Shown here: one piece after another, positions 8,129 to 16,844 of the stretch
How positions within the stretch are numbered: the first letter of the stretch is position 1
Layout: each line of letters begins with the position of its first letter
Assembly: GCA_047921455.1 (NCBI GenBank)
Contig: JBLRWC010000011.1
Coordinates: 1 to 64,000, forward strand
Direction of reading: 5' to 3'
Length of the DNA: 64,000 nt
Origin: XN24 sp047921455
GTDB lineage: Bacteria; Pseudomonadota; Gammaproteobacteria; Steroidobacterales; XN24
Translations under genes and position numbers: made by a program
Notes under the pieces: generated by a model
Database searches by the model: none
Seen by the model: the letters and a program-made list of their open reading frames with translations, nothing else
What the model was told of the DNA's origin: nothing

Positions 8129-10231
8129 CTACAGTCCCCGCCAGCCGAATTCGAGGAACAGGCTGCGGTCGCGGCCGGGAAAGTAGCGGTACTGGCCGAA
8201 AGCGAAATCGGCGCGCTCCGCGTAGGCCGTATCCGACAGGTTATGGATCCGCAGCGTCATGTGCAGGGTCTCCGACAGCTGCTGCGTGAGCCGCAAGTGG
8301 AATAGCTCGTGGCCGTCGTAGCGGGCGGAGTTGGCGGCATCCAGCCAGTATTTCCCCATGGAGATCCATTCGAGTTCCGCCAGCAGGCCGCTCGACCCCT
8401 CCCAGGACAGGCGCGTACTGCCGAAATGGCGGGGCGCAGCGTTGATGTCATTGCCCGAGACAATCACTTCACCACGGCCGACGTCGCGGTCGAAGCGCCA
8501 GCTATGTTTCGCATAGGTCTGGTCACTGGCCAGGCGCAGGCGGTCGCTCAGCTGCCATTGGGCGGCGAACTCCACGCCCACATGACGGGTGCGGCCGTCG
8601 GCGACATTGAAGCCGTCCCCGTCGCGGAAGATGTAATTCCGCTTGTCCATGTGAAAGAGCGCCAGTTCCCAGCCAAGGCGGCCGGCCAGGCCGCGCCAGC
8701 CGATCTCGAGGCTGTCGAGTCGCTCGCTGTCCAGGTCCGCGACCGACTGGCTGCTCTGCAGCCGGTAAAGCTCAGTCGCCTGCGGCGCGCGAAAGCCGCG
8801 CCGCGCGGCTATCCATGCCAACTGGTGCGGGGAAGGGCGCCAGCCGAGGCTGAGTTTCGGCGCCAGGTTGTCGAACGTGTCGCTGCGATCGGCCGGTCGC
8901 GTATACAGGCAGCCGCCGGGGCATTCGCTGCCGTCGTCGCGGGTGTTGCCCGCCAGCATGCGGTTGTCGTACGCGTAGTGCAGCCGTTCCGCGCGCAACC
9001 CGAGCCCCAGGGTCCAGCGTTGGGCCAACGGGCGCTCCCAATGGATCCATGGCGCCGCGCTGCGGGCTTGCACCTCGTAGTCGTAGTGAAAGCCCGGCGG
9101 GCGGATGGCAGCAAGCGCGGGCGGCAGGTCCGCCGCCGCGTCGGCCTGGAATTGTTCGAGATAGCCCTCCGCCACCTCGAGGTCGAGGCCGTAATGCAAG
9201 CGCCCGCCGCCGGCCGAAGTATGCGCGGTCAGCTGCATGCCGGCGCTCAGCTGGCCGTTTTTCTCCAGCGGTTGCCCTGGCAGAAAATGTTGCAGAAAAC
9301 GCATCTTGCTGGCGCGCACGTAGGGTCGCAGCTCGAGCCGGTTCGGGCCGTCATCCCGACGCCAGGCGAGCGAGGCGCGGAAACTGTCGGCGTCGCGAAA
9401 AGCCTCGGGATTCGGGTTACTGCGCCGGACACGGGCATCGCGATAAGCCTCGCGGCCGGTAATGAAGCCGGCGGTGTCCTGCCTGAGCGTAGTGGCCGCC
9501 AGGGCGGCCTCGCGCTCGACGACGCCGCTGCGTGCCAGCCACGCGGCGTTCATCTTGGCCTGGTCGTAACCGGTGTCGTCACGCCAGCCGCCGTCGCTCG
9601 CGGCCTGGCCGGTCACCCGGAAGCCCCGCGCGCCATCCCACTGGCCGGCACTGAAGCGGCCACGCACATAGTCTGAAGGTCCAAGGTCCAGTAACGCGTA
9701 GTCCTGCGCGGTGGCCGGCGAGGGCATCAGGACATTGACCGTGCCATGCAGTGCGTTCGAGCCGTACAGGGCGCTGCCGGGCCCGCGCACTACCTCGATC
9801 ATCCTGGCTTGCTCGAAATTGAGCTCGAACAACTGGTTGACGTTGCAGAAACCGGCCGGGCGCGCCGGCAGCCCGTCCTCGAGAAACAGGAAAGCGCCGC
9901 AAGCTCCGGGGCCCGCCAGCACTGGCGAGCGTATGCCGACGAGGCTCTCCTGGCCACTGTTGCGGGTTACCCAGGCGCCCGGCACACGCCAGAACACCTC
10001 GGTGGCATGCAGCGGGGCGACGGTTGCAATGGCCTGGGCGTCAATCAAGCCGACATTGCCGGGCGTGGCCACCAGCGGTGCGGCTGAGCGTGTCGCGGTG
10101 ACCGTGACCGGTTCCAGTTCGAGCTCGGCCGCGGCGCCCGCCGCCCACAACAGGGCCATGCAGGCAGTCAGTCGCCCGCTTCGAGTCGCCGGAGCCGTTC
10201 GTGCAGTTGCGTTTGCAGGGGAGCTTTGCAC
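8129..10231 (-). CDS. TonB-dependent outer membrane receptor
   Basis: A 700-residue receptor. A long N-region with a hydrophobic stretch (about residues 24-35) looks like a signal peptide. A TonB-box-like segment (EPVTVTATR) follows, then a plug domain with MIEVVRGPGSALYGSNALHG, then a C-terminal beta-barrel rich in aromatic/charged alternation ending LFLEFGWRGL. The substrate (siderophore, cobalamin, other) cannot be assigned; no transport genes lie next to it. Its start overlaps the upstream thioesterase gene by 64 bp, so the exact start is uncertain, but a later Met would leave too short a signal. Confidence 0.9.
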   Translation of the reverse strand: MQSSPANATARTAPATRSGRLTACMALLWAAGAAAELELEPVTVTATRSAAPLVATPGNVGLIDAQAIATVAPLHATEVFWRVPGAWVTRNSGQESLVGIRSPVLAGPGACGAFLFLEDGLPARPAGFCNVNQLFELNFEQARMIEVVRGPGSALYGSNALHGTVNVLMPSPATAQDYALLDLGPSDYVRGRFSAGQWDGARGFRVTGQAASDGGWRDDTGYDQAKMNAAWLARSGVVEREAALAATTLRQDTAGFITGREAYRDARVRRSNPNPEAFRDADSFRASLAWRRDDGPNRLELRPYVRASKMRFLQHFLPGQPLEKNGQLSAGMQLTAHTSAGGGRLHYGLDLEVAEGYLEQFQADAAADLPPALAAIRPPGFHYDYEVQARSAAPWIHWERPLAQRWTLGLGLRAERLHYAYDNRMLAGNTRDDGSECPGGCLYTRPADRSDTFDNLAPKLSLGWRPSPHQLAWIAARRGFRAPQATELYRLQSSQSVADLDSERLDSLEIGWRGLAGRLGWELALFHMDKRNYIFRDGDGFNVADGRTRHVGVEFAAQWQLSDRLRLASDQTYAKHSWRFDRDVGRGEVIVSGNDINAAPRHFGSTRLSWEGSSGLLAELEWISMGKYWLDAANSARYDGHELFHLRLTQQLSETLHMTLRIHNLSDTAYAERADFAFGQYRYFPGRDRSLFLEFGWRGL

Positions 10232-10602
10232 TTGTTCTCGTAATCGTAGGAAATAATGCGGCCGTGGCCTTCCGCCGCCACGCGCCCATGACGCTCACTC
10301 GCGACGAGATAATGCATCAGGAAGCCGTCGGCCTGGATATCCGTGACGCGCGCGCCGACGGTGAGATTGTCGGGATAGTCGAGCGGCAGGCGGAAACGGC
10401 AATCTGTCGCCGCGAGGATCGGCCCGATGCCCGTCGTGCGCATCAGTTCCAGGTAGTCGAGCGCCGCAAAATACGCGATGCGGGCCGATTCGAAATAGCG
10501 GAAGTAGACCACGTTGTTGACGTGGCCGAAGGCGTCCATCTCGCCCCAGGCCACCGGGATCTCGATGCGCACCGGGAACCCGGCCAAGAGGTCCGCTGTC
10601 AT
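10168..10602 (-). CDS. acyl-CoA thioesterase, 4-hydroxybenzoyl-CoA thioesterase/YbgC type
   Basis: A 144-residue hotdog-fold protein. The segment AWGEMDAFGHVNNVVYFRYFE is the active-site signature of the 4HBT family, with the Asp that drives thioester hydrolysis. I use the ATG at 10600-10602 because it forms an ATGA overlap with the stop of the preceding small gene, indicating translational coupling; the open frame itself extends 46 codons further. It is followed, with overlap, by the TonB receptor gene. The physiological thioester is unknown. Confidence 0.88.
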   Translation of the reverse strand: MTADLLAGFPVRIEIPVAWGEMDAFGHVNNVVYFRYFESARIAYFAALDYLELMRTTGIGPILAATDCRFRLPLDYPDNLTVGARVTDIQADGFLMHYLVASERHGRVAAEGHGRIISYDYENKCKAPLQTQLHERLRRLEAGD

Positions 10603-10859
10603 TCGTCCACGGCGCGATTGACACGCTCGAGCACGAAGGTCGGCGTGTCGCCGACGCGATAATAGACGAATTGCCGGCGCAGCTCCGCCAGCTTGGCTTC
10701 GCGCGCAGACTCGCTCGCGAACCACTGGAATTCCTGCCAATCTTCGCCGAGCAGTGGTCGCATGGGGTCGTTCTCCGGCAGGCTCAGGCGAATGCCCCAG
10801 GCCTTCGGCGCAGACGGGGCGGGTCGGCTGCGATTGTGTTCGTGGCAGCTATGGGTCAT
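10599..10859 (-). CDS. 86-residue conserved-looking protein, coupled to thioesterase
   Basis: I do not recognise this protein. It is 86 residues, has no membrane segment, and carries a tryptophan/charge-rich core (LLGEDWQEFQWFASESAREA) followed by a helix rich in Lys/Arg/Glu and a short beta-like VYYRVGDTPTFVLERV end. Its stop overlaps the thioesterase ATG (ATGA), which strongly supports it being translated. The start may be the first Met or Met33. It is divergent from the large ATPase/WD40 gene. Confidence 0.65.
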   Translation of the reverse strand: MTHSCHEHNRSRPAPSAPKAWGIRLSLPENDPMRPLLGEDWQEFQWFASESAREAKLAELRRQFVYYRVGDTPTFVLERVNRAVDE

Positions 10860-11057
10860 GGCGGGCGCTCGGGAAGTGGCAATCCGCTTATTATTCGCGC
10901 CTACGGCCGCGGATGCCAGTGCCGTGCGATCACCGGCGCCCTCGCGGTCCGCCCAGCGGTGAGTGTGGCTGCGAGGTGTCCATCGCTGCGCAGTTCAGTT
11001 GCTGTCAAGGACTGTGGAAACTTGGCTTCCCTGCCCCGGGTCGCGGAGAATGGCCGC

Positions 11058-14000
11058 ATGGCTGAATTCGACAATCCCGCGGAGACTTCGACCCGGCGCG
11101 CTGCGGCGCGTGGCGGGCGCCGTGCCGAGGACTTTTTCGTTGCCGGCGGCCCGGTGGCGGCGGACAGAGCGTGCTACATCGTCCGCGGCACGGATCGCGA
11201 GCTGCTCGAGCGCCTTGCGGCCGGCGAGTATTGTCATGTCATCGCGCCGCGTTTTTCCGGCAAGAGCAGCCTCGCGGCGCGTGTGGCCGGTCGTTTGCGA
11301 GCCCAGGGATCGCTGGCCGCCGTGGTCGATCTTACCCAGCTCGGCGGCCGGGATGGCGCGAGTGAGGCGGGTCGCTGGTATTACAGCCTGGCTTACCGGG
11401 TGATGCGGAATCTGCGCATCAAGCTCGACCTGCAATCCTGGTGGCAGGAACGCATGCCGCTGCCGCCGCCGCAACGCCTGGGCGAATTCTTCTGGGAAGT
11501 CGTCATCGGCCAGACTCACCAGCCGGTGACGGTTTTCCTTGACGAAATCGACAACGTGGAACAGCTGGAGTACGCCAGCGAGTTATTCAACATCGTGCGC
11601 GCCTGTCACGACGGGCGCGCGGCCGAGCCGGAATACGAGCGCTTGTCTTTCGTGCTGCTGGGGGCTGCGCTGCCCGCCGGCAAGGCAGCACGGGCCGGCG
11701 TGGCGGCCACAGAAATCGGTGTCCGCCTCGAGCTGCCGGACTTTAGCTTTGACGAGGCGAGGCCGCTGGCCGAAGGGCTGGGGCTTCCCACGGGTGACGC
11801 GGAGCGCGCGCTGTATCGCATTCTCTACTGGACCAACGGTCACCCGTACCTGACCCAGAAGCTCTGCCAGGCCGTCGCGCGCAATGCGGGCCGCATCAAT
11901 TCCGACGAAGCCGTAGACCGGCTGGTTGCGGCGCGCTTCTTTACCCGCAATGCGATCGCGACCGAAACCAGCATGAGCCGCGTGCTCGATGGGCTGGATC
12001 GCGCCGACAAGCTGGCGCGCCCCGCGCTGCGGCTGTACCGGCGGATCCACCGGGGCCGCCGCCCGAAGTACCTGGCGGGTAACCCGGAGCATGAATTATT
12101 GCGTGTCTGCGGCCTGGTGAACCTTGATGCGGAGCGCCAGCTGGTGGTGCGTAACCGGATTTATGCCGAGGTGTTCACGCACCGCTGGTCGCGGGACGCG
12201 CTGCCGGGAGAGTGGGGCAAGCTTGGCCGGGCTGCCGTCATCCTGGCGCTGGTCATCGGGGTCGGCTGGAGCTATGTCGAAGTATTGCCCCGGCCATACG
12301 AAGAGACTTTGCGGGTCGGTTCTGTCGAGCTGGACGAGGCCCTCGAAGCGTGGTCGTCGCTGCGCCGCCTGCCGGGTTTCGGGGCGCGTGCTGACCGTCT
12401 GCTGGGGCGGGTGCTGACCAGGCGCAGCCGCCTTGCGGAGGAGTGGTCCGAGGCTGCGGCCGTCGACGCCCGGCTCCGTGCCATGCCGGGTTTCCAGGCC
12501 CGGGCGGATGCCTTGCTGGTGGATTACTGGGAACGCCGGGCGGCGGCGGCGGAAGCCGCTGAACGGCGCGACCATGCGCTGCTGTACCGGCTGCAGGCCT
12601 ACGAGGCGGGGCCGACCGCCGATGCCGGTCTTGCCATGGAGCTCAAGGGCGGCGGCTACCAGCAGTTGCGCGCAGTGATCCGGCCCGCCGGCGTTACGAG
12701 CGCGGTGGCGCCGGTGGCTGACGGTCGCGGCATCGTGACGGTGAGCGCAGGGAATGTCGTCCAACGATGGCATGCGAATTCCGGTCTGCCCGAGCCAGGC
12801 GCCGGACTCGAATTGCTGGCCGAGGAATTCGTCGCGGTGCGACGCCGGCTCAGCCTGGATAGCGATGGCCGCGTCAGCCGGCTGGGCGTCGAACTGCGGC
12901 TCGATCATCCTCGCCCAGCGGACCTGTATGTCACGCTGACGTCGCCCTCTGGCCGCACGGCGCGCTTGCCGATGCCGGCCAATGCTGACCAGCAGGTATT
13001 CGTGTTCGGTGAAGACAGTGCGCCGGAACTGCGCGCTATGCGTGGTGAGCCGGCCCAGGGCACCTGGCTGTTGGAAATCGAAGATCGCGAGCGCGGTGGA
13101 CGGGGATTTTTCGATGGCTGGATGTTGAGCGCCTCGCCGGCGCCCGGCCACCGCGCCGAAGACCGGCCGGAGAATCGCCTGCTATTGCCGGCTCCCACGC
13201 GCAGTTCCGCAGTGCACGTGGCGCTGGCGCCACAGGGTTCCACGGTCGCGGCCCTGCCGCGTAACCCGGAAGCCCGTGGCCGCCTGCAGGCTTGGAGCGT
13301 CGTCTCCGGCGAGCCCCTTGCCAGCGTGGCCGTGGCTGCTGGGCAACGCTGGCTCGGTTTTGCCGACGACACCACTCTGTTACTGGTCGAGCAGGTGCGA
13401 GGCGGTGAGCAACTGCGCGTGCTGGATCTGGACGGAACAGAGCATTTTTTAAGTCGTGCGGACGGCGGATTCACGGCCGGACCGGGGGTATCGCCCGATG
13501 CAGGCTATATCGCGATGGCGGAAACGATGCCGAAGGCGGCCTGGATCAAGGCGCTGGACTCAGGGCGCGAGGTCTTCCGCCTGCCGTCCGCCAGCGAGGC
13601 GACGGCCGTGGCAGTTTCGTCGGGTGGCCTGCTGCTGGCCGTTGCCGATCGAAGCAACGTGGTGCGCGTCTGGCATGCGACCGACGGCGGGTTGCTGGCG
13701 GAATTTCCGCAGGACGCGCTGGTCGAGAGCCTGCTGTTCGATCACTCTGGTCGCTGGTTGGCGAGCGCGGACCTGGACGGGCAGGTGCGGATCTGGGACC
13801 TGGCGCCGCCGGCGGCGACGCCGACCCTGGTCCGTCCCGCCGGTGAGCCGCGCCAGTTTGCGTTCGATCGGAGCGGGCGCCGCTTCGTGGTGCGTGCGCC
13901 CGCGGGGAACCACGAGGTATGGAGTTTGCCGGCGGCGGTACCGCGTGGCCCGGTGCTTCCGCACGTGGACGCATGGATGGCGCCGTCCGGTGCCAGGGAA

Positions 14001-15170
14001 CGGTTTGCCGGCGCCCGGTTGGCGCTGCTTGGCGACGGTCGACTGGTGTCTGGACAGGGCACGCGCAGCATACGCATCTGGGATACCGGGCCGGCGCTTG
14101 AACCCATTGAGCTGCCGCGTATTCCGCCCGTCGTGGCGCTGGCGCCCGCGGGCCTGCGGATGGCCGCCGGACTGGCGGACGGCCGTGTCCTATTGCGGAG
14201 ACGCGATCCCGACTCGATGTTGCTGGAACAGGCGGTGGTCACTACGGGCGGGATGCGCCACGGCGGCGCGGTGACGGCGCTCGAGTTCTCGCCGGAAGGC
14301 GGTCGGCTGGTCAGCGTCGGCGCCGACGGTAGTGTGCTGTTGTGGAATGCACAGACGGGCGAACAGCTGGGCGAGTTATTTCACCACGGCAGCGGTCGGG
14401 TGGCGGCGATCGAGTTGGGGCCGGACGGCGGCCAGCTGGTCACGGTGGGCGAACTCGGCGCCTGGACGTGGGATGCGCGGACCGGGGCGGCCGGCAGCGC
14501 GCTCGGACCGGGCCGGGCGGTGACGGCGGTGGCGCTCGATCCGTCTGGCTCGCGTGCTTTCACCGGAACCCCGGATGGTGTCGTGGAAAGCTGGGACATG
14601 GCCAGCGGTGAACGACTCTGGTCCGCCGCTATCGCTGCGCCGGTGGCGAGGATCGCTGTGAGTGCTGACAGCGCCCGGGTTGCGGTCGCCAGTGGCACCG
14701 GGTTCGTGCAGGCGTGGGGCATGGGCGCTGCGGGCCGTCCTTTGCATACGACCTTGGCTGCGCCGGTGATCGGGCTGCGGTTTTCCCCGGACGGCATGGC
14801 GTTATTGGCCCAGACCGACTCGTGGATGCATCGACTCGAGGTGATCGATGGCCGGCTGCAGGTCATCGCCAGCCGCCTGCTGCCGGCGGCACTGCCGCCG
14901 GGTGCCTGGCGCAGCGCGGGGACCGACGGTACAAGGATCGTGCTGGTCGGTGGCGCGCACAGCGAAACGATGGGTGTGCTGGACTTCACCCGGGCGTCGT
15001 TACCGCCGGATGAGTGGCAGTCAGACCTCGACGTCTGGCAACAGAAACTGCAACTCTATTTTGGCGCGGACGGCGAACTGCACCCTGGTCCGCTGGCGGA
15101 GCCAGAGCCGCTCGCGGAGCCCGAGCCGCTGGCGGGCAGCGTTGCGGTGGCCGCGGAGGATCTGCCCTGA
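11058..15170 (+). CDS. AAA-like ATPase / transmembrane / P-domain / WD40 beta-propeller protein
   Basis: A 1370-residue multidomain protein; start ATG at 11058 has GGAGAA seven bases upstream. Residues about 30-380 form an AAA-like (AAA_35 type) module with Walker A-like APRFSGKSSL (63-72) and Walker B-like VFLDEIDN (159-166). A single hydrophobic helix follows at about 390-411. Residues about 428-500 hold two copies of an LPGFxARADxLL helical unit. A WD-like blade (about 540-585) precedes a proprotein-convertase P-domain (about 590-692, LYVTLTSPSGRTA ... GTWLLEIED), after which the WD40 blades resume to about 1330. The C-terminus repeats LAEPEP. Inferred topology is a cytoplasmic ATPase with periplasmic P-domain and propeller. 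Function unknown. Confidence 0.85.
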   Translation: MAEFDNPAETSTRRAAARGGRRAEDFFVAGGPVAADRACYIVRGTDRELLERLAAGEYCHVIAPRFSGKSSLAARVAGRLRAQGSLAAVVDLTQLGGRDGASEAGRWYYSLAYRVMRNLRIKLDLQSWWQERMPLPPPQRLGEFFWEVVIGQTHQPVTVFLDEIDNVEQLEYASELFNIVRACHDGRAAEPEYERLSFVLLGAALPAGKAARAGVAATEIGVRLELPDFSFDEARPLAEGLGLPTGDAERALYRILYWTNGHPYLTQKLCQAVARNAGRINSDEAVDRLVAARFFTRNAIATETSMSRVLDGLDRADKLARPALRLYRRIHRGRRPKYLAGNPEHELLRVCGLVNLDAERQLVVRNRIYAEVFTHRWSRDALPGEWGKLGRAAVILALVIGVGWSYVEVLPRPYEETLRVGSVELDEALEAWSSLRRLPGFGARADRLLGRVLTRRSRLAEEWSEAAAVDARLRAMPGFQARADALLVDYWERRAAAAEAAERRDHALLYRLQAYEAGPTADAGLAMELKGGGYQQLRAVIRPAGVTSAVAPVADGRGIVTVSAGNVVQRWHANSGLPEPGAGLELLAEEFVAVRRRLSLDSDGRVSRLGVELRLDHPRPADLYVTLTSPSGRTARLPMPANADQQVFVFGEDSAPELRAMRGEPAQGTWLLEIEDRERGGRGFFDGWMLSASPAPGHRAEDRPENRLLLPAPTRSSAVHVALAPQGSTVAALPRNPEARGRLQAWSVVSGEPLASVAVAAGQRWLGFADDTTLLLVEQVRGGEQLRVLDLDGTEHFLSRADGGFTAGPGVSPDAGYIAMAETMPKAAWIKALDSGREVFRLPSASEATAVAVSSGGLLLAVADRSNVVRVWHATDGGLLAEFPQDALVESLLFDHSGRWLASADLDGQVRIWDLAPPAATPTLVRPAGEPRQFAFDRSGRRFVVRAPAGNHEVWSLPAAVPRGPVLPHVDAWMAPSGARERFAGARLALLGDGRLVSGQGTRSIRIWDTGPALEPIELPRIPPVVALAPAGLRMAAGLADGRVLLRRRDPDSMLLEQAVVTTGGMRHGGAVTALEFSPEGGRLVSVGADGSVLLWNAQTGEQLGELFHHGSGRVAAIELGPDGGQLVTVGELGAWTWDARTGAAGSALGPGRAVTAVALDPSGSRAFTGTPDGVVESWDMASGERLWSAAIAAPVARIAVSADSARVAVASGTGFVQAWGMGAAGRPLHTTLAAPVIGLRFSPDGMALLAQTDSWMHRLEVIDGRLQVIASRLLPAALPPGAWRSAGTDGTRIVLVGGAHSETMGVLDFTRASLPPDEWQSDLDVWQQKLQLYFGADGELHPGPLAEPEPLAEPEPLAGSVAVAAEDLP

Positions 15171-15244
15171 ATGTGACCCGCTTCAAGCCACAATCGTGTC
15201 CCGAGAGGCTACACTCCGAGCGTCAGGGGACGGGAGAGCTTGCC

Positions 15245-15691
15245 ATGAGGTACTTGTTGCCAATCGTGACCGCCTTGGTCGTGGTAGCCGGCTGCGCTGA
15301 AGAACAGCCCATGACCGTGTCCCAGTTCCTGGAGAACGAAACGGCGCTCTACGGCACGCTGGAGCGTTGCCAGAATGATCCCGAGACCGCCAAAAGTGCG
15401 GAGTGTCGTAACGCCCGTGCCGCCGGAGAACGTATTTCCGTGATCGAGGAACGGGCCCTGCACAAGGCGCAGGAACAAGCCTTTATCAGTGCGCGCGAAG
15501 AATATCGCGAGCGGCTCGATCGGGAGCGCGAGCTGCGCCGCCAGGCCGAAGCCGAAGCCGCGGCGGCCCGTCTAGAGATGCTCACCACTACCATGCCGGA
15601 CGAGGCGCCGGACGAGGCGCTGGACGACGGGGCCGACGAGCAGGACGAAACGGCGTCCAGCGAGCCGCCCGAGACGACCAGCAACGACTGA
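15245..15691 (+). CDS. EexN-like small lipoprotein
   Basis: A 148-residue predicted lipoprotein. The short signal ends VVAGC (Cys17). Next comes a VSQFLENETALYGTLERCQND segment with a second CxxxR-type cysteine, resembling EexN-family plasmid entry-exclusion lipoproteins and their chromosomal relatives. A charged coiled-coil-like region and an acidic Ser/Thr/Asp/Glu tail follow. It starts 75 bp after the large ATPase/WD40 gene on the same strand, so the two may be co-expressed. No conjugation genes are present, so the exclusion role should not be transferred. Confidence 0.7.
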   Translation: MRYLLPIVTALVVVAGCAEEQPMTVSQFLENETALYGTLERCQNDPETAKSAECRNARAAGERISVIEERALHKAQEQAFISAREEYRERLDRERELRRQAEAEAAAARLEMLTTTMPDEAPDEALDDGADEQDETASSEPPETTSND

Positions 15692-15704
15692 GAACGCGCG
15701 GCGC

Positions 15705-16799
15705 TCAGTTTCGGTCGATACAATTCAGGTCGGCAAAGGCCTCCTTGAGACGCTCCACCATCGCTTTTTCACCCTCTCGCAACCAGACGCGCGGATCATA
15801 GTGCTTCTTGTTTGGCTTGTCCGCGCCATCGGGATTGCCGATCTGCCCTTGCAGGTAATCGCGTTTCGCCTCGTAATAGTTTTTGACACCCGCCCAGGTC
15901 GCCCACTGTGTATCGGTATCGATATTCATTTTGACCACGCCGTAGGAAATCGCTTCGGCGATCTTGTCTTTCTCGGAGCCGGAACCGCCGTGGAAGACAA
16001 AGCTCACCGGCTTTGGCCCGGTCTCATGAGTGGCGCGGACGTGTTCCTGTGAGTTCTTGAGAATCTCCGGCGTGAGCATTACGTTGCCCGGCTTGTAAAC
16101 CCCATGCACGTTGCCGAACGAGGCTGCGATGGTGAAGTTCGGGCTGATGGCGGACAACGTCTTGTAGGCGTACTCGACATCCTCAGGCTGGGTATACAAG
16201 GCCGAGTTGTCGATGTTCGTGTTGTCCACGCCATCTTCTTCGCCGCCGGTGACGCCGAGTTCGATCTCCAGCGCCATGCCTAACGGCGCCATGCGGCGCA
16301 GGTATTCGGCGCAGGTGCCGATATTTTCCTCGAGTGCTTCTTCCGAGAGATCGAGCATGTGCGACGAATAAAGCGGTTTGCCGGTTTGCTCGAATTGACG
16401 GCGGCTCGCTTCGAGCAGGCCGTCGATCCAGGGCAGGAGCTTGCGGGCGGCATGGTCGGTGTGCAGGATGACCGGCACGCCATAGGCCTCGGCGACCGCG
16501 TGCACGTAGCGCGCACCTGCAATGGAGCCAAGAATAGCTGCTTGTTGCTGGTCGTTCGGCAGGGACTTGCCGGAAAAAAATGTGCCGCCACCGTTGGAAA
16601 ACTGGATGATCACCGGCGAATTGACCGCGCTGGCAGCTTCCAGGACGGCATTAACCGAGTTCGAGTTGACGACGTTGACGGCCGGGATCGCAAAGCCTTC
16701 GGCTTGTGCGAGCCGGAAAATATCCATCACGGCATCGCCAGTCACGACGCCCGGACGAGCAACTGAAGAGACCCGGGCAGCGCTGGTCTGTTGCGACAT
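15705..16799 (-). CDS. fbaA: class II fructose-bisphosphate aldolase
   Basis: A 364-residue class IIA aldolase, close in length to E. coli FbaA (359), cleaving fructose 1,6-bisphosphate in glycolysis/gluconeogenesis. Zinc ligands are visible in VILHTDHAARK, the EIELGVTGGEEDG loop, NVHGVY and FHGGSGS, and the NIDTDTQWAT segment binds the substrate phosphate. It is convergent with the EexN-like gene (14 bp between stops) and stands on its own, 45 bp before the end of the cbb3 oxidase operon. Confidence 0.96.
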   Translation of the reverse strand: MSQQTSAARVSSVARPGVVTGDAVMDIFRLAQAEGFAIPAVNVVNSNSVNAVLEAASAVNSPVIIQFSNGGGTFFSGKSLPNDQQQAAILGSIAGARYVHAVAEAYGVPVILHTDHAARKLLPWIDGLLEASRRQFEQTGKPLYSSHMLDLSEEALEENIGTCAEYLRRMAPLGMALEIELGVTGGEEDGVDNTNIDNSALYTQPEDVEYAYKTLSAISPNFTIAASFGNVHGVYKPGNVMLTPEILKNSQEHVRATHETGPKPVSFVFHGGSGSEKDKIAEAISYGVVKMNIDTDTQWATWAGVKNYYEAKRDYLQGQIGNPDGADKPNKKHYDPRVWLREGEKAMVERLKEAFADLNCIDRN

Positions 16800-16844
16800 G
16801 GTGTTTCCTCTTGGTGGATCAGGACAATGAGATTGTGGGGAATA

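Noticed and set aside
8309..9676. 455-residue plus-strand frame opposite the TonB receptor
   Set aside because: No recognisable domain; the minus-strand receptor explains the region.
10671..11057. N-terminal extension of the large ATPase protein from 10671
   Set aside because: It overlaps the divergent small gene and has no ribosome site; ATG 11058 has GGAGAA at good spacing.
15245..15691. Conjugation entry-exclusion function for the EexN-like lipoprotein
   Set aside because: No transfer, mating-pair or plasmid genes nearby; similarity is limited to the lipoprotein part.
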